The notes below the pieces were generated by a model, which had not been told where the DNA came from, did no database searches, and was given only the letters and a program-made list of their open reading frames with translations. Made by a program: the position numbers and the translations under genes. Below are positions 1 to 8,351 of a stretch of DNA of 64,000 bases, piece by piece (the stretch's first letter is position 1; the number at the start of each line of letters is the position of its first letter). Source of the stretch: Rosistilla ulvae (GTDB lineage: Bacteria; Planctomycetota; Planctomycetia; Pirellulales; Pirellulaceae); contig NZ_CP036261.1 of assembly GCF_007741475.1 (NCBI RefSeq), forward strand, positions 1,860,001 to 1,924,000, given 5' to 3'.

Positions 1-165
1 CTTAGAGATGATCGTGAATTCCTTTAGCCTCGCAATTTTGAGTGGGCTCATCAGCAGGGATACCGCACTTCGACTTTACTTTGAGTCTAAGTGTTTCGTG
101 GAGGGTGGATGAGTCAAGATGCTTCGACGATCAGCATTGTCGCTCCTTCGTGGAGGTGTTTGTCG

Positions 166-1281
166 ATGTCTGACGCAGTTGCAATTGTTTCAAAATGCCT
201 TTGAAACATAATCGATCCGCGCGTTGATCGTGGCCACAACTATGATCTCGTGGGAATAATCTTCATCACGGTGACCGCTGCGGTCTGTGGGGCGAACGGC
301 TGGCTAAATGTGAAACGTTTTGCGAAGGCAAAAATCGATTTGTTTCGATGCTATGGCAAACTCGAAAATGGAATCCACAGTCACGATACGTTTGGCCGCG
401 TCATCTCGAACCTCGGCACCGGAGAGTTTCTCACGGCGAAGCATCATTGGGCCGATCATTTTTCCAGTTCGATGCGAGACAAAGGAGTTGCCATCGACGG
501 GAAAGTCTTGCGTAGCCCATTTGATCACGCTGCGGGCACGGGCCCATTACATACTATTACTGCCTTCTCCATCGATACAAAGCTGGTGCTACGGCAAATG
601 TCAGTCGGCGATAAATGCAACGAAGTCCTTGCCGTTCCTCCATGTCTCGATTTGCTCAACCTTTCTTGATCTGTGGTCACGCTAGACGCGATCACGGCTA
701 GGAAGAGACCGCCAGGCGGATTGTCGCCGCAGATGCGGACTATATCCTGACGGACAAAGGTAACCAAAAAAATCTTGCGACTCCATTGTTAGAACTGTTA
801 CTTGAGCATGATGAGTAGCGGTATAGCGTAGGAGGATTACGCAAGCATGTAATGGTGGAAACATCGCGTGGTCGCGACGAGCGCCGTGAGCACTACACAA
901 GTTCCGTTCCAGACGAACCGCGCTTTGCTGACTGTGAAATGATCTTCCGCGTCCGTGGCGATGGCGATGTGAGGCATTTCGAGGCGACGTACTTCATTAG
1001 CAGTCTGCCGCCCAAGGTGAAAAACGATGAGCCGGTGGAATCGGGTTCACTGGAAAGTTGAGAACAGTGGACACTACCTTTGGGATGGAACGGTATCCGA
1101 AGACGCCACTCGAATTCGCGCGGGCACTTCGCCATAAATCTCCGTTGCATTTCGCCGAATGGCGCTGACCATGTTGCAGCAGGACAAAACGCTGCAAGGC
1201 TCGATTCGCGGCAAATGACTCCGTGCGGGTAAAGACGACATCGTTCATGATGCCATCAATGTCGGTTTTAGCGAGGTTTGT
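166..1281 (+). pseudogene. Decayed ISAs1-family transposase (H-repeat type)
   Basis: Fragments in shifting frames read in order as an ISAs1/H-repeat DDE transposase. From an ATG at 166 comes MSDAVAIVSKCL, an in-frame TGA, then DPRVDRGHNYDL. Next is the longest piece (250-669), with AVCGANGW, SHDTFGRV and AIDGKVLRSPFD. After another TGA (667-669) and a frame change come IVAADADYILTDKGNQKN (from about 702), HVMVETSRGRDERRE (about 846-900), a shift to RVHWKVENSGHYLWDG and finally LQQDKTLQGSIRGK followed by a stop. These blocks match the order of the family: N-terminal DPR, IDGK catalytic block, ALKGNQ-like block, RIERRE and C-terminal KRSIRGKR. At least three in-frame stops and three frame changes make it non-functional. 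Terminal inverted repeats were not found, so the element's edges are unknown. Confidence 0.8.
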
Positions 1282-1326
1282 ACGTGCGATTGCTCTGAGG
1301 GTCAAATTGATGGATGGAAGTAGTTT

Positions 1327-2511
1327 GTGGTGAAACTAATATATATAATGACTGTCCCAGAGACAGTCCGTGGTTCGCTTGAAGGACAGCTTCGTTATGT
1401 TCAGCAATACAGCGGTTGCGATGTGATTGTAGTGTCGTCACCTGGCGATGATCTCGACTATTCCGCCTTGCGTGAGGGCGTCCAAGGATTGGCTGTCCGT
1501 ATGGAACGTGAGGTTTCCCCTTGGCGTGATGTTGTCGCGTTGTATAGACTTTGGAGGATGCTTGTACAGCAACAGCCAGGAATTGTTATCGCGGGAACAC
1601 CGAAGGCTGCTCTGTTAGGTATGCTCGCTAGTTGGTTTGCTAGAGTCCCGCGGCGAATTTACCTTCTCAAAGGGCTTCGGCTTGCCACTACAGTTGGGAT
1701 TAAGCGCAAGTTGCTTGTGTTCGCTGAAAGGTTGGCATCGCATAGTGCAACCGAAATCCTTTGTGTTAGCGATAGCTTGCGAAAGCGGTATGCGCAATTG
1801 CGGCTTGCTGATCCAAGCAAACTGATTGTTCTGGGCAATGGCACATCGAATGGCGTTTGTGCGAACAGATTTGATTATCAAATTCGAGAGTCTGAACGCA
1901 CGGATTTAATACGTAAAGAATTAGATATACCTTTAGAGGCTACAGTACTAGGATTTGTTGGGCGCCTGGTGCGCGACAAAGGTATCGCGAATCTTGTCGC
2001 GTGTTTCAAGGAAATCGTTGAGGCACGTCCGGATGCCTATTTGTTGGTCTTGGGGAAGTTTGAAGAGCTCGATCGGGTGAACGAAGAGGATCGGAAATAT
2101 TTAGCCGAGCATCCCAACGTGCGATTGGTGGGGTTTCGTCGCGATATGGAGGTGATGTACGCCGTGATGGACGTCTTGTTGTTTCCGACATATCGCGAAG
2201 GCTTTCCCAAAGCCCCTTTGGAGGCTGCGCTGATGAACGTTCCGACCGTTGCATTTGATGTTGATGGATGCACCGATGCGATTCAACACGGCGTTACGGG
2301 GATGTTGGTCCCTTTTGGCGATCAAATGCAGTTCAATAATTGTGTGATGAAATATGTTGATGATTCACGATCGCGGTTGTCCCATGGAGTCGCAGGGCGG
2401 CAGTGGGTTCTAGAAAACTTCCACCAGGATGACGTTTGGCGAAACTACGTTGATTGGTTCGTGGGCGTTGAGCCGGTATCGAAAACCGTTTCCGTTTCAA
2501 GAGATTCTTGA
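1327..2511 (+). CDS. Glycosyltransferase family 4 (GT-B), surface glycan
   Basis: A 394-residue glycosyltransferase, probably transferring a sugar from a nucleotide donor to a lipid-linked glycan at the inner membrane face. The C-terminal half carries the GT4 Rossmann domain: LGFVGRLVRDKGIANL around residue 210 and the EX7E donor-binding motif in REGFPKAPLEAAL near residue 296. The N-terminal half (to about residue 180) is the acceptor domain, resembling PglA/EpsD-like proteins. Start: GTG at 1327 (GTG repeated at 1330) after a purine-rich GGATGGAAG; an ATG lies at 1348. The gene follows a dead transposase and begins an A/T-richer stretch than the rest of the window, consistent with transfer. 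It heads a same-strand series with the sugar transferase and sulfotransferase. The exact sugar cannot be read from sequence. Confidence 0.87.
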   Translation: MVKLIYIMTVPETVRGSLEGQLRYVQQYSGCDVIVVSSPGDDLDYSALREGVQGLAVRMEREVSPWRDVVALYRLWRMLVQQQPGIVIAGTPKAALLGMLASWFARVPRRIYLLKGLRLATTVGIKRKLLVFAERLASHSATEILCVSDSLRKRYAQLRLADPSKLIVLGNGTSNGVCANRFDYQIRESERTDLIRKELDIPLEATVLGFVGRLVRDKGIANLVACFKEIVEARPDAYLLVLGKFEELDRVNEEDRKYLAEHPNVRLVGFRRDMEVMYAVMDVLLFPTYREGFPKAPLEAALMNVPTVAFDVDGCTDAIQHGVTGMLVPFGDQMQFNNCVMKYVDDSRSRLSHGVAGRQWVLENFHQDDVWRNYVDWFVGVEPVSKTVSVSRDS

Positions 2512-2551
2512 TTAACTTCCCTAAGCTCTGCCCGCAAACACGAACATCGAG

Positions 2552-3196
2552 ATGTTTCGAACGATTCAAAGACAGCTGAAATCCATACTTGATTTTGGTG
2601 TCTCTCTTATCGCACTAGCTGTGTTGCTGCCACTTTTTGCAATTGTCGCGGTAGCGATCAAGATTGATGATGGAGGGCCAGTGTTCTTCCGACAGCAGCG
2701 TTTGGGCGGGGGGGCGAAGCCGTTTAGTATTTGGAAGTTTCGATCCATGGTCGTTGATGCTGATGAGCAATTACTATGTAACGATGGTATGCCCAGCGGG
2801 AATCGAATCACGCGGGTTGGCTCAATTATACGCAGACTCAGCATCGACGAATTGCCACAGCTAATCAATGTTGTTCGGGGAGAAGTTTCGTTTGTTGGGC
2901 CACGCGCTGTGTTGCCATCTCATTGGCAGCGTTACGACGATTTTCAACGCCGACGTTTCGAGGTCCGGCCAGGAATTACTGGCCTAGCACAGGTCAACGG
3001 TCGTAATACGCTACCCTGGACAAGGAGGTTAGAACTTGACGTTCAATATGTGGACCATTTTTCCCTTGTTCTTGACCTGTTGATAATTTTAAAGACGTTT
3101 TACGTGGTCATTCGAGGCGATGGTTTTGTTGCGGACCGCAATCCTCTAGACGTCGATGACTTACCAAAATCTGCTTCGCAACAAGCATCTGAATAA
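2552..3196 (+). CDS. PglC/WcaJ-type sugar-phosphate transferase (PF02397)
   Basis: 214 residues, the size of small monotopic phosphoglycosyl transferases, which move a sugar-1-phosphate from a UDP-sugar to undecaprenyl phosphate and so start glycan assembly. Seen: one hydrophobic re-entrant/membrane segment (residues 11-38), the PVFFRQQRLG and WKFRSM blocks, the Asp-Glu catalytic dyad in LSIDELPQL, VGPRAVLP, and PGITGLAQVNGRN. The gene starts 40 bases after the glycosyltransferase and is followed almost directly by the sulfotransferase, so the three probably share a transcript. Codon use is A/T-leaning like its upstream neighbour. A second, more G/C-rich member of the same family lies at 6491, so the locus has two alternative initiating enzymes. 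Confidence 0.9.
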   Translation: MFRTIQRQLKSILDFGVSLIALAVLLPLFAIVAVAIKIDDGGPVFFRQQRLGGGAKPFSIWKFRSMVVDADEQLLCNDGMPSGNRITRVGSIIRRLSIDELPQLINVVRGEVSFVGPRAVLPSHWQRYDDFQRRRFEVRPGITGLAQVNGRNTLPWTRRLELDVQYVDHFSLVLDLLIILKTFYVVIRGDGFVADRNPLDVDDLPKSASQQASE

Positions 3197-3200
3197 CGTA

Positions 3201-4178
3201 ATGCAGATAAAAGCAAAGTATTCAGCTCAATCCGACGATGAGCTTTTCTTGCAGGAACTCAATCAGTTGTTGAAGCCAGCACACGATGCTCATTTGATAG
3301 AACCAGCCTGCGAAAAGCATGCAACGATTCACGTTATCGGTTCCCCGCGATCTGGAACGACTTTGCTGACACAACTGGTTGCCAGTGAGTTTAATGTGGG
3401 CTTCATCAATAACCTTTCCGCAGCGTTCTGGCTTGCTCCAGCGTATGGAATTCGCCTAGCGAGAAAGCTGAATCGCTATCAGTTTGAATCTAACTTGCGA
3501 TCCGATTTTGGCCAGACAAACGCCATCGGTGAGCCTCATGAATTCGGACGGTTTTGGCGTGAATTGCTTGGCTACTCAGACATGTCTGAGCCGTGTGAAT
3601 CCCACGAAAAAGCGATTGATTGGAACCGGGTGAAAGCCGTTCAAGCAAGCATGTTAAACGCCAATGATGGTCCAATGCTGTTTAAGTCATTCCTGGTGGC
3701 GTGGCATCTCAAGAAATTCAGCGAGGTGATGGAGAAGTCGTTGTTCGTTTGGATTCGGCGTGACTTGCTGGAGAACGCTCTTTCGCTCTTGAAGACACGA
3801 CGTGACTACGCTGCGTCTTTGGATGAATGGGTAGGTCTACGGCCTAAGGCATGCAGCACCAATGATTTTCCAACGGTGCATCAACAGGTTGCTGCTCAAG
3901 TCTATTTCGTGAACTCACGTATCGAACAGCAACTCAATGATATCGATGTGTCACGTTGGGCCTTAGTCGACTATGCCATGTTGTGTAGTGATCCAAATAG
4001 TGAGTTGGATCGAATCTTTCTGAAGGCGCAAGGGCTCGATGCAACCATAAAACGGCGCAGTCTATCGATATTGGCACAGCGTGAAAGCAAGCCTTCCAAC
4101 GATGCAGATGTTGGAGATATTGTGAAGCTTCAGGCAGCGTTCGATGAGATCCGCGACAATCAAGAAAGCGTTAGCTAA
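3201..4178 (+). CDS. Sulfotransferase-family protein
   Basis: Likely a PAPS-dependent sulfotransferase, transferring sulfate to a glycan or other hydroxyl acceptor. The nucleotide-binding 5'-PSB loop is seen as GSPRSGTT at residues 47-54 of the 325-residue product, after a short beta strand (IHVIG). A later LFVWIRRDLLENALSLL block fits the 3'-phosphate-binding strand with Arg and Ser; this is the PF13469-like variant. The ATG at 3201 lies four bases after the upstream stop. An in-frame ATG at 3156 would add 15 residues but overlap the upstream gene by 41 bases. The stop at 4176-4178 overlaps the next ATG by one base (TAATG), so translational coupling to the fusion gene is likely. Acceptor unknown. 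Confidence 0.82.
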   Translation: MQIKAKYSAQSDDELFLQELNQLLKPAHDAHLIEPACEKHATIHVIGSPRSGTTLLTQLVASEFNVGFINNLSAAFWLAPAYGIRLARKLNRYQFESNLRSDFGQTNAIGEPHEFGRFWRELLGYSDMSEPCESHEKAIDWNRVKAVQASMLNANDGPMLFKSFLVAWHLKKFSEVMEKSLFVWIRRDLLENALSLLKTRRDYAASLDEWVGLRPKACSTNDFPTVHQQVAAQVYFVNSRIEQQLNDIDVSRWALVDYAMLCSDPNSELDRIFLKAQGLDATIKRRSLSILAQRESKPSNDADVGDIVKLQAAFDEIRDNQESVS

Positions 4179-6439
4179 TGACCACTTTAGAGTTTCTCTC
4201 TGTCCAGCAGGCGACCGTTGCAGACTTGCGGTTTCCAGATGTGTATTTCTCTCCGCAGTATGGCCACGCCGTTGAGGCGAGCGATCAGGCGTCCTGGGAA
4301 GTTGCTGTCTGGAAGGAGGGCGTAATTCTTTATCCGTTCCTTAGACGCCCAACCTCCGATGACGCGTATTTTGATATTGTGTCACCCTACGGTTACGCCG
4401 GCACTTGGGGCGCGAGCGACACGACGGTTGCTGAATGGAGAGAGTTTCGATTTCAAGTGCAAGAAGTCCTCCGCGAACGTGGATGCATTGCGGAATTTCA
4501 AAGAATCGGATCTTTAGTTCCCGGTGCCGAAAGTTTAATTCAAAGCGATAGTGCGATAGTCGTCCGTGAGCATAACCAAACCATTCGCATTCCGCTTTTC
4601 AATGGATACGAAAGTTGCTGGGGCAACGCCGAAAGTCGTAATCGCACAAAAACTCGTAAAGCTATTCGGCAAGGATACACTTGGCAGTGTCGAAACTCAG
4701 AGTCGATGGATGTTGCGACGGGATCGACTTTCCGAAGGCTTTACACGGATACAATGAAACGAGTAGGCGCTTCCGACTACTATTTGTTCAATGATAGATA
4801 TTTCCAGCGTTTGGTGGACGGATTTGGTTCTCGCTTTAAAATTTTGGAGGTGTTGGACTCTCAGCAGCAAGTCCAGGTGTCAGGTGTTTTCTTCGAATAT
4901 GACCGTCTACTACACCTTCATTTGGTAGGAAGCCAGTCTTCAGCACTTCGAGAAGGCGCAGGCAATCTTGCGTACGACGGACTGATCCGATGGGGATGTG
5001 AGCAAGAGTGTTTTGATTATCTTCACATCGGTGGCGGCATGTCAGTGGGTGACGGCATGTATAAATTTAAACGAAGTTTCGGTGGTCAGTCGATTCCGTT
5101 TTACATCGGCAGATCTGTCCTAGATCAGCAAGTTTACGATCAACTTGTAGCGAATCACGCCTATTCCCACGCTTGCAATATTGATGATCTTCGCTCGGAT
5201 ATCTTTCCTTTGTATCGAAGCCGGCCGCGAGTCGATCCCATGCTTACTGATCAATCCGTTTCTGAACGTGTCTATTTGTCTTCGCCTCAAATGTCGACGA
5301 ACGAACGCAACCTGTTGTTGGATGCTTTTGATTCCAATTGGATTGCGCCGTTGGGGCCGCATGTCGATGCGTTTGAGCGGGAGTTTGCCGCGAAAGTACA
5401 GGTGGAGCATGCGGTGGCGCTGTCGAGTGGGACGGCGGCGTTGCATTTGGCTTTGCGGTTGCTCGACGTTGGGGCTGGGGATCGCGTGCTCGCTTCGTCG
5501 TTGACCTTTGCTGCGACTGCCAACGCGATTACTTATGTGGGTGCGAAGCCGGTGTTTATCGACAGCGAACGGGCGACTTGGAATATGGACCCCGATTTGT
5601 TGGGGGCAGAGCTTGAACGGGCTGCCAAGGCGGGTGAGTTGCCCAAAGCGATGATCGTTGTCGATGTGAATGGTCAGTGTGCGGACTATGAACCGATATT
5701 GAAGTTGGCTCGATTCTACGAAATCCCTGTCATCGAAGATGCGGCCGAGGCGCTGGGGGCGATGTATCAAGGGGGCCCGGCGGGGACGTTTGGCGACATC
5801 GCTTGCTTTTCGTTCAACGGAAACAAAATCATCACGACAAGCGGCGGCGGGATGCTGGTTTGCAAGCGAAAAGACTGGGCCGATCGGGCTCGATATCTCG
5901 CGTCTCAGGCGCGGCAGCCCGCGGCGCATTACGAACATACCGAGGTCGGTTACAACTATCGGATGAGCAATCTGTTAGCTGCTGTAGGTCGCGGGCAGTT
6001 GCGAGTCCTGGATGATCGCGTGAAAGCTCGCTGTCAGAACTTTGAGTTCTATCGAGAGCAATTGGGCGACTTGCCCGGGATCGAATTCATGCCGGAACCG
6101 GACGATTTTCTGTCGACTCGTTGGCTTACGAGTTTCACTGTCGATCCCGAGGTTTTTGGCGCCAATCGTGAAGAGATTCGCTTGGCGCTGGAAGCTGAAA
6201 ATATCGAAGCCCGCCCGGTTTGGAAGCCGATGCATTTGCAGCCGGCCTTTGCGGGGTGTGACGCAATGACCAATGGTGTCTCCGAATCACTGTTTCAGAA
6301 CGGACTCTGTCTGCCCAGCGGATCGAGTCTCACCGAATCTGATTTGCATCGAGTGGTGAAGGTGGTTCGCAGTCAGCATCGCGGTGCAGCAAGCGTTGAG
6401 AAGCCAGTTGTCAATGGAGTTGTTGGCAACAAGAGATGA
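4178..6439 (+). CDS. FemAB/GNAT-like domain fused to DegT/DnrJ/EryC1 PLP aminotransferase
   Basis: 753 residues, about twice the length of either parent family. Residues 1 to about 345 look like the FemAB/'BioF2-like' GNAT fold found in exopolysaccharide loci (aminoacyl or acyl transfer; motifs SRNRTKTRKAIRQG and YLHIGGGMSVGDGMYKFKRSFGG). From about residue 360 the protein is a complete nucleotide-sugar aminotransferase: YLSSPQMS, SGTAALHLALRLL, FAATANAI, VIEDAAEALGA, and the PLP lysine K550 in SFNGNKI; RPVWKPMHLQPAF near the end is typical of PglE/LegC-like enzymes. Residues 357-368 (SVSERVYLSSPQ) resemble the N-terminus of a stand-alone aminotransferase, so the fusion keeps that domain whole. 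Base composition changes near the junction (about 5290-5340), from A/T-leaning to G/C-rich. It is coupled to the sulfotransferase by a one-base overlap. The amino sugar made is unknown. Confidence 0.85.
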   Translation: MTTLEFLSVQQATVADLRFPDVYFSPQYGHAVEASDQASWEVAVWKEGVILYPFLRRPTSDDAYFDIVSPYGYAGTWGASDTTVAEWREFRFQVQEVLRERGCIAEFQRIGSLVPGAESLIQSDSAIVVREHNQTIRIPLFNGYESCWGNAESRNRTKTRKAIRQGYTWQCRNSESMDVATGSTFRRLYTDTMKRVGASDYYLFNDRYFQRLVDGFGSRFKILEVLDSQQQVQVSGVFFEYDRLLHLHLVGSQSSALREGAGNLAYDGLIRWGCEQECFDYLHIGGGMSVGDGMYKFKRSFGGQSIPFYIGRSVLDQQVYDQLVANHAYSHACNIDDLRSDIFPLYRSRPRVDPMLTDQSVSERVYLSSPQMSTNERNLLLDAFDSNWIAPLGPHVDAFEREFAAKVQVEHAVALSSGTAALHLALRLLDVGAGDRVLASSLTFAATANAITYVGAKPVFIDSERATWNMDPDLLGAELERAAKAGELPKAMIVVDVNGQCADYEPILKLARFYEIPVIEDAAEALGAMYQGGPAGTFGDIACFSFNGNKIITTSGGGMLVCKRKDWADRARYLASQARQPAAHYEHTEVGYNYRMSNLLAAVGRGQLRVLDDRVKARCQNFEFYREQLGDLPGIEFMPEPDDFLSTRWLTSFTVDPEVFGANREEIRLALEAENIEARPVWKPMHLQPAFAGCDAMTNGVSESLFQNGLCLPSGSSLTESDLHRVVKVVRSQHRGAASVEKPVVNGVVGNKR

Positions 6440-6490
6440 TCGATCCAATGGTGACTCTGGCAAAAGACTGTCCTGTAAACTCACTGACAG

Positions 6491-7165
6491 ATGAGGCGTA
6501 GATTCATTCGATCGCTGTTCGATCGCGGCACTGCGATCGTATTGCTAATTCTGTTCGCGCCTTTTCTGGCCACGATCAGCCTGTTGATCGCTGCATTTTT
6601 GGGAGCTCCGGTTCTGTTCCGGCAACCGAGAACCGGATTGGATGGCACGCCGTTCACGCTACTTAAATTCCGTACGATGCGTGATGCAACGGATGCCAAT
6701 GGGAATCCGCTGTCCGACGACCAGCGGATGACGCGGTTGGGGCGACTGCTGCGAGCGGCCAGTATCGACGAACTGCCAGCGCTGTGGAATGTGATCCGCG
6801 GTGAGATGAATCTCGTGGGACCACGCCCGCTACTGTTGGAATATCTTCCTCGCTACAACCCCGAGCAGGCGCGGCGGCATCTTGTGAAACCTGGTATCAC
6901 CGGATGGGCGCAGGTCAACGGACGCAATGCCATCGATTGGGACCAGAAGTTTGTCTTGGATGTTTGGTACGTCGACCATCAATCGTTTTGGCTCGACCTA
7001 CACATCTTGTTCTTAACTATCTGGAAAGTGGTGCGACGCGATGGCATCAGCGCTGCGGAACACGCGACGATGCCCAAATTTCGCGGCAACCAGAAACCGG
7101 TGGCATGTAGCCATCACGATGGCAGCGCTGGTGCGGACGCGACGGCTGGCCAAACCGTTGCGTAA
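6491..7165 (+). CDS. PglC-type phosphoglycosyl transferase (second copy)
   Basis: 224 residues. A hydrophobic segment (residues 12-38) is followed by VLFRQPRTGLDGTPF, LLKFRTM, the catalytic Asp-Glu in ASIDELPALWNV, VGPRPLLLEYLP and PGITGWAQVNGRNAIDWDQK. This is closer to Campylobacter PglC (undecaprenyl-phosphate bacillosamine-type phosphotransferase) than the paralogue at 2552. It follows the aminotransferase half of the fusion gene by 51 bases, recalling PglE-PglC pairing in which the aminotransferase makes the 4-amino sugar that PglC loads on the lipid. No PglF dehydratase or PglD acetyltransferase is in the window. The last 20 residues (ADATAGQTVA end) are low-complexity. Codon use matches the bulk genome. 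Confidence 0.9.
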   Translation: MRRRFIRSLFDRGTAIVLLILFAPFLATISLLIAAFLGAPVLFRQPRTGLDGTPFTLLKFRTMRDATDANGNPLSDDQRMTRLGRLLRAASIDELPALWNVIRGEMNLVGPRPLLLEYLPRYNPEQARRHLVKPGITGWAQVNGRNAIDWDQKFVLDVWYVDHQSFWLDLHILFLTIWKVVRRDGISAAEHATMPKFRGNQKPVACSHHDGSAGADATAGQTVA

Positions 7166-7345
7166 GATCGGATCTCTTGATCCCTGACGACCGACACTGC
7201 CTCGGTCTCTCTACAATTCTCGCCGAACTAGGCCTCGCGGATCATTGCCGCGAGTGACTTGTTCGTGCGACTCTCTCGGCATAGCTGCCAACGCCGCGTT
7301 CCTTCGCCGGCCCTGCACGTTGAAACGCCTCGCAGAAGACAGCGA

Positions 7346-7371
7346 GCGGCAGCACTCTTATTCGCTGCCGC
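7346..7371. terminator. Hairpin between convergent genes, possible terminator
   Basis: GCGGCAGC (7346-7353) pairs with GCTGCCGC (7364-7371) around a 10-base loop. It lies in the 239-base gap between the plus-strand sugar transferase and the minus-strand DUF1080 gene, where a bidirectional terminator would be expected. There is no clear T tract, so this is a weak call. Nothing else was recognised in 7166-7404. Confidence 0.3.
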
Positions 7372-7404
7372 GGAATCTTAACACGGGGCATCACTAGGCC
7401 GGGT

Positions 7405-8082
7405 TTATTTTCCTGCGAGTTCTTTGACGCGGATGTTGCGCCAGGCAACTTTGTAGGGACCTTTGTCTTTGCCGATCCCGTGAACTTGCAGGCCGATGAA
7501 ACCGCTGGAGTGTGTTTCAAAGATTGGTTTGTCGGTCAAGTCTTCGATCATCTCGCCGTTGATCCAAGTTTGGATCCGCGGTCCATTGGCGACGATCCGG
7601 AATTTATTCCAACCTTCGTTGTCGAAGTGGTCGTGTGGCTTGAGCCGTTCTGCAGGAGTCAACCAACCGCGGCCGGTCGCTTCACCGTAAACATAACCCG
7701 CTTCGGCCGGTCCGCTTTCAATTTCAACTTGAGGTCCGTTGACCCGCCCAAAACCCTTTTTATTATCCGCTTGTTCCTTTGTTTGTGAACGAATTTGCAC
7801 TCCGGAGTTCAAGCCCTTGTCGACCTTGACTTCAAACTCGAGTTCAAAGTTTCCGTAGTCTTTGTCGCTGCACAAAAACGAATTGGGGCTGCCCACGGCG
7901 GTTCGGCCAACGATCGTCCCGTCTTCAACCGCGTACGTGGCGGTGCCATTTTTCTGGGTCCAGCCGGACAACGATTTGCCGTCGAACAACGATACCCAGC
8001 CGTCATCCGCCGAGGCGGTTGTGGGTGCGACGCTGCAGGTGGCGAGCATCAACAGGAAGGCGGAGGTGAACAGTTTTCGCAT
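7405..8082 (-). CDS. DUF1080 (3-keto-disaccharide hydrolase-like) secreted protein
   Basis: 225 residues with a Sec signal peptide (about 1-25, ending TTASA), then a single PF06439 domain with a concanavalin-like fold: WVSLFDGKSLSGW, YAVEDGTIVGR, FELEFEVKVDKGLNSGVQIRSQ, WNKFRIVANGPRIQTWINGE and FIGLQVHGIG. Planctomycetes carry many such proteins. Some relatives hydrolyse 3-keto-glycosides, but most are uncharacterised, so glycan binding or cleavage in the periplasm is inferred. The gene stands alone, convergent with the glycan locus and 270 bases downstream of rpoD on the same strand. The ATG at 8082 gives a normal signal peptide. Confidence 0.88.
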   Translation of the reverse strand: MRKLFTSAFLLMLATCSVAPTTASADDGWVSLFDGKSLSGWTQKNGTATYAVEDGTIVGRTAVGSPNSFLCSDKDYGNFELEFEVKVDKGLNSGVQIRSQTKEQADNKKGFGRVNGPQVEIESGPAEAGYVYGEATGRGWLTPAERLKPHDHFDNEGWNKFRIVANGPRIQTWINGEMIEDLTDKPIFETHSSGFIGLQVHGIGKDKGPYKVAWRNIRVKELAGK

Positions 8083-8130
8083 GATGGAAATACTCTTGTG
8101 TTGAGGGAATCAAGGGGAGTCGATAAGTCG

Positions 8131-8178
8131 CCCGTTTTTATGATGGTTACCGAGTCGAAACTCAGTAACCGTAACGGG
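8131..8178 (-). terminator. Two-part hairpin downstream of rpoD
   Basis: Outer stem CCCGTT (8131-8136) with AACGGG (8173-8178) encloses an inner stem GGTTACcGAGT / ACTCaGTAACC with loop CGAA (8145-8170). It lies between the rpoD stop and the DUF1080 start and could end the rpoD transcript or be an mRNA 3' structure; no strong T run follows. The rest of 8083-8351 shows nothing recognisable. Confidence 0.4.
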
Positions 8179-8351
8179 AACGACGAGATGACCATTGTGA
8201 TAGATCCGCCCTGGCAATCCAAGGCTGGAAGAAAAGAAAGCGGCCACGCCTGCAATGTTGTCCCACAAGCAGACGTGGCACGTTCCGGGAAAGGAGAGTT
8301 GACGAGAGGGCGTTTGAAATGAAACCCTCTTGAGCGATTCGCTTTTGATTT

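Noticed and set aside
5120-5938. 272-residue minus-strand frame in the fusion gene
   Set aside because: Arg/Gln-rich antisense shadow of the aminotransferase domain.
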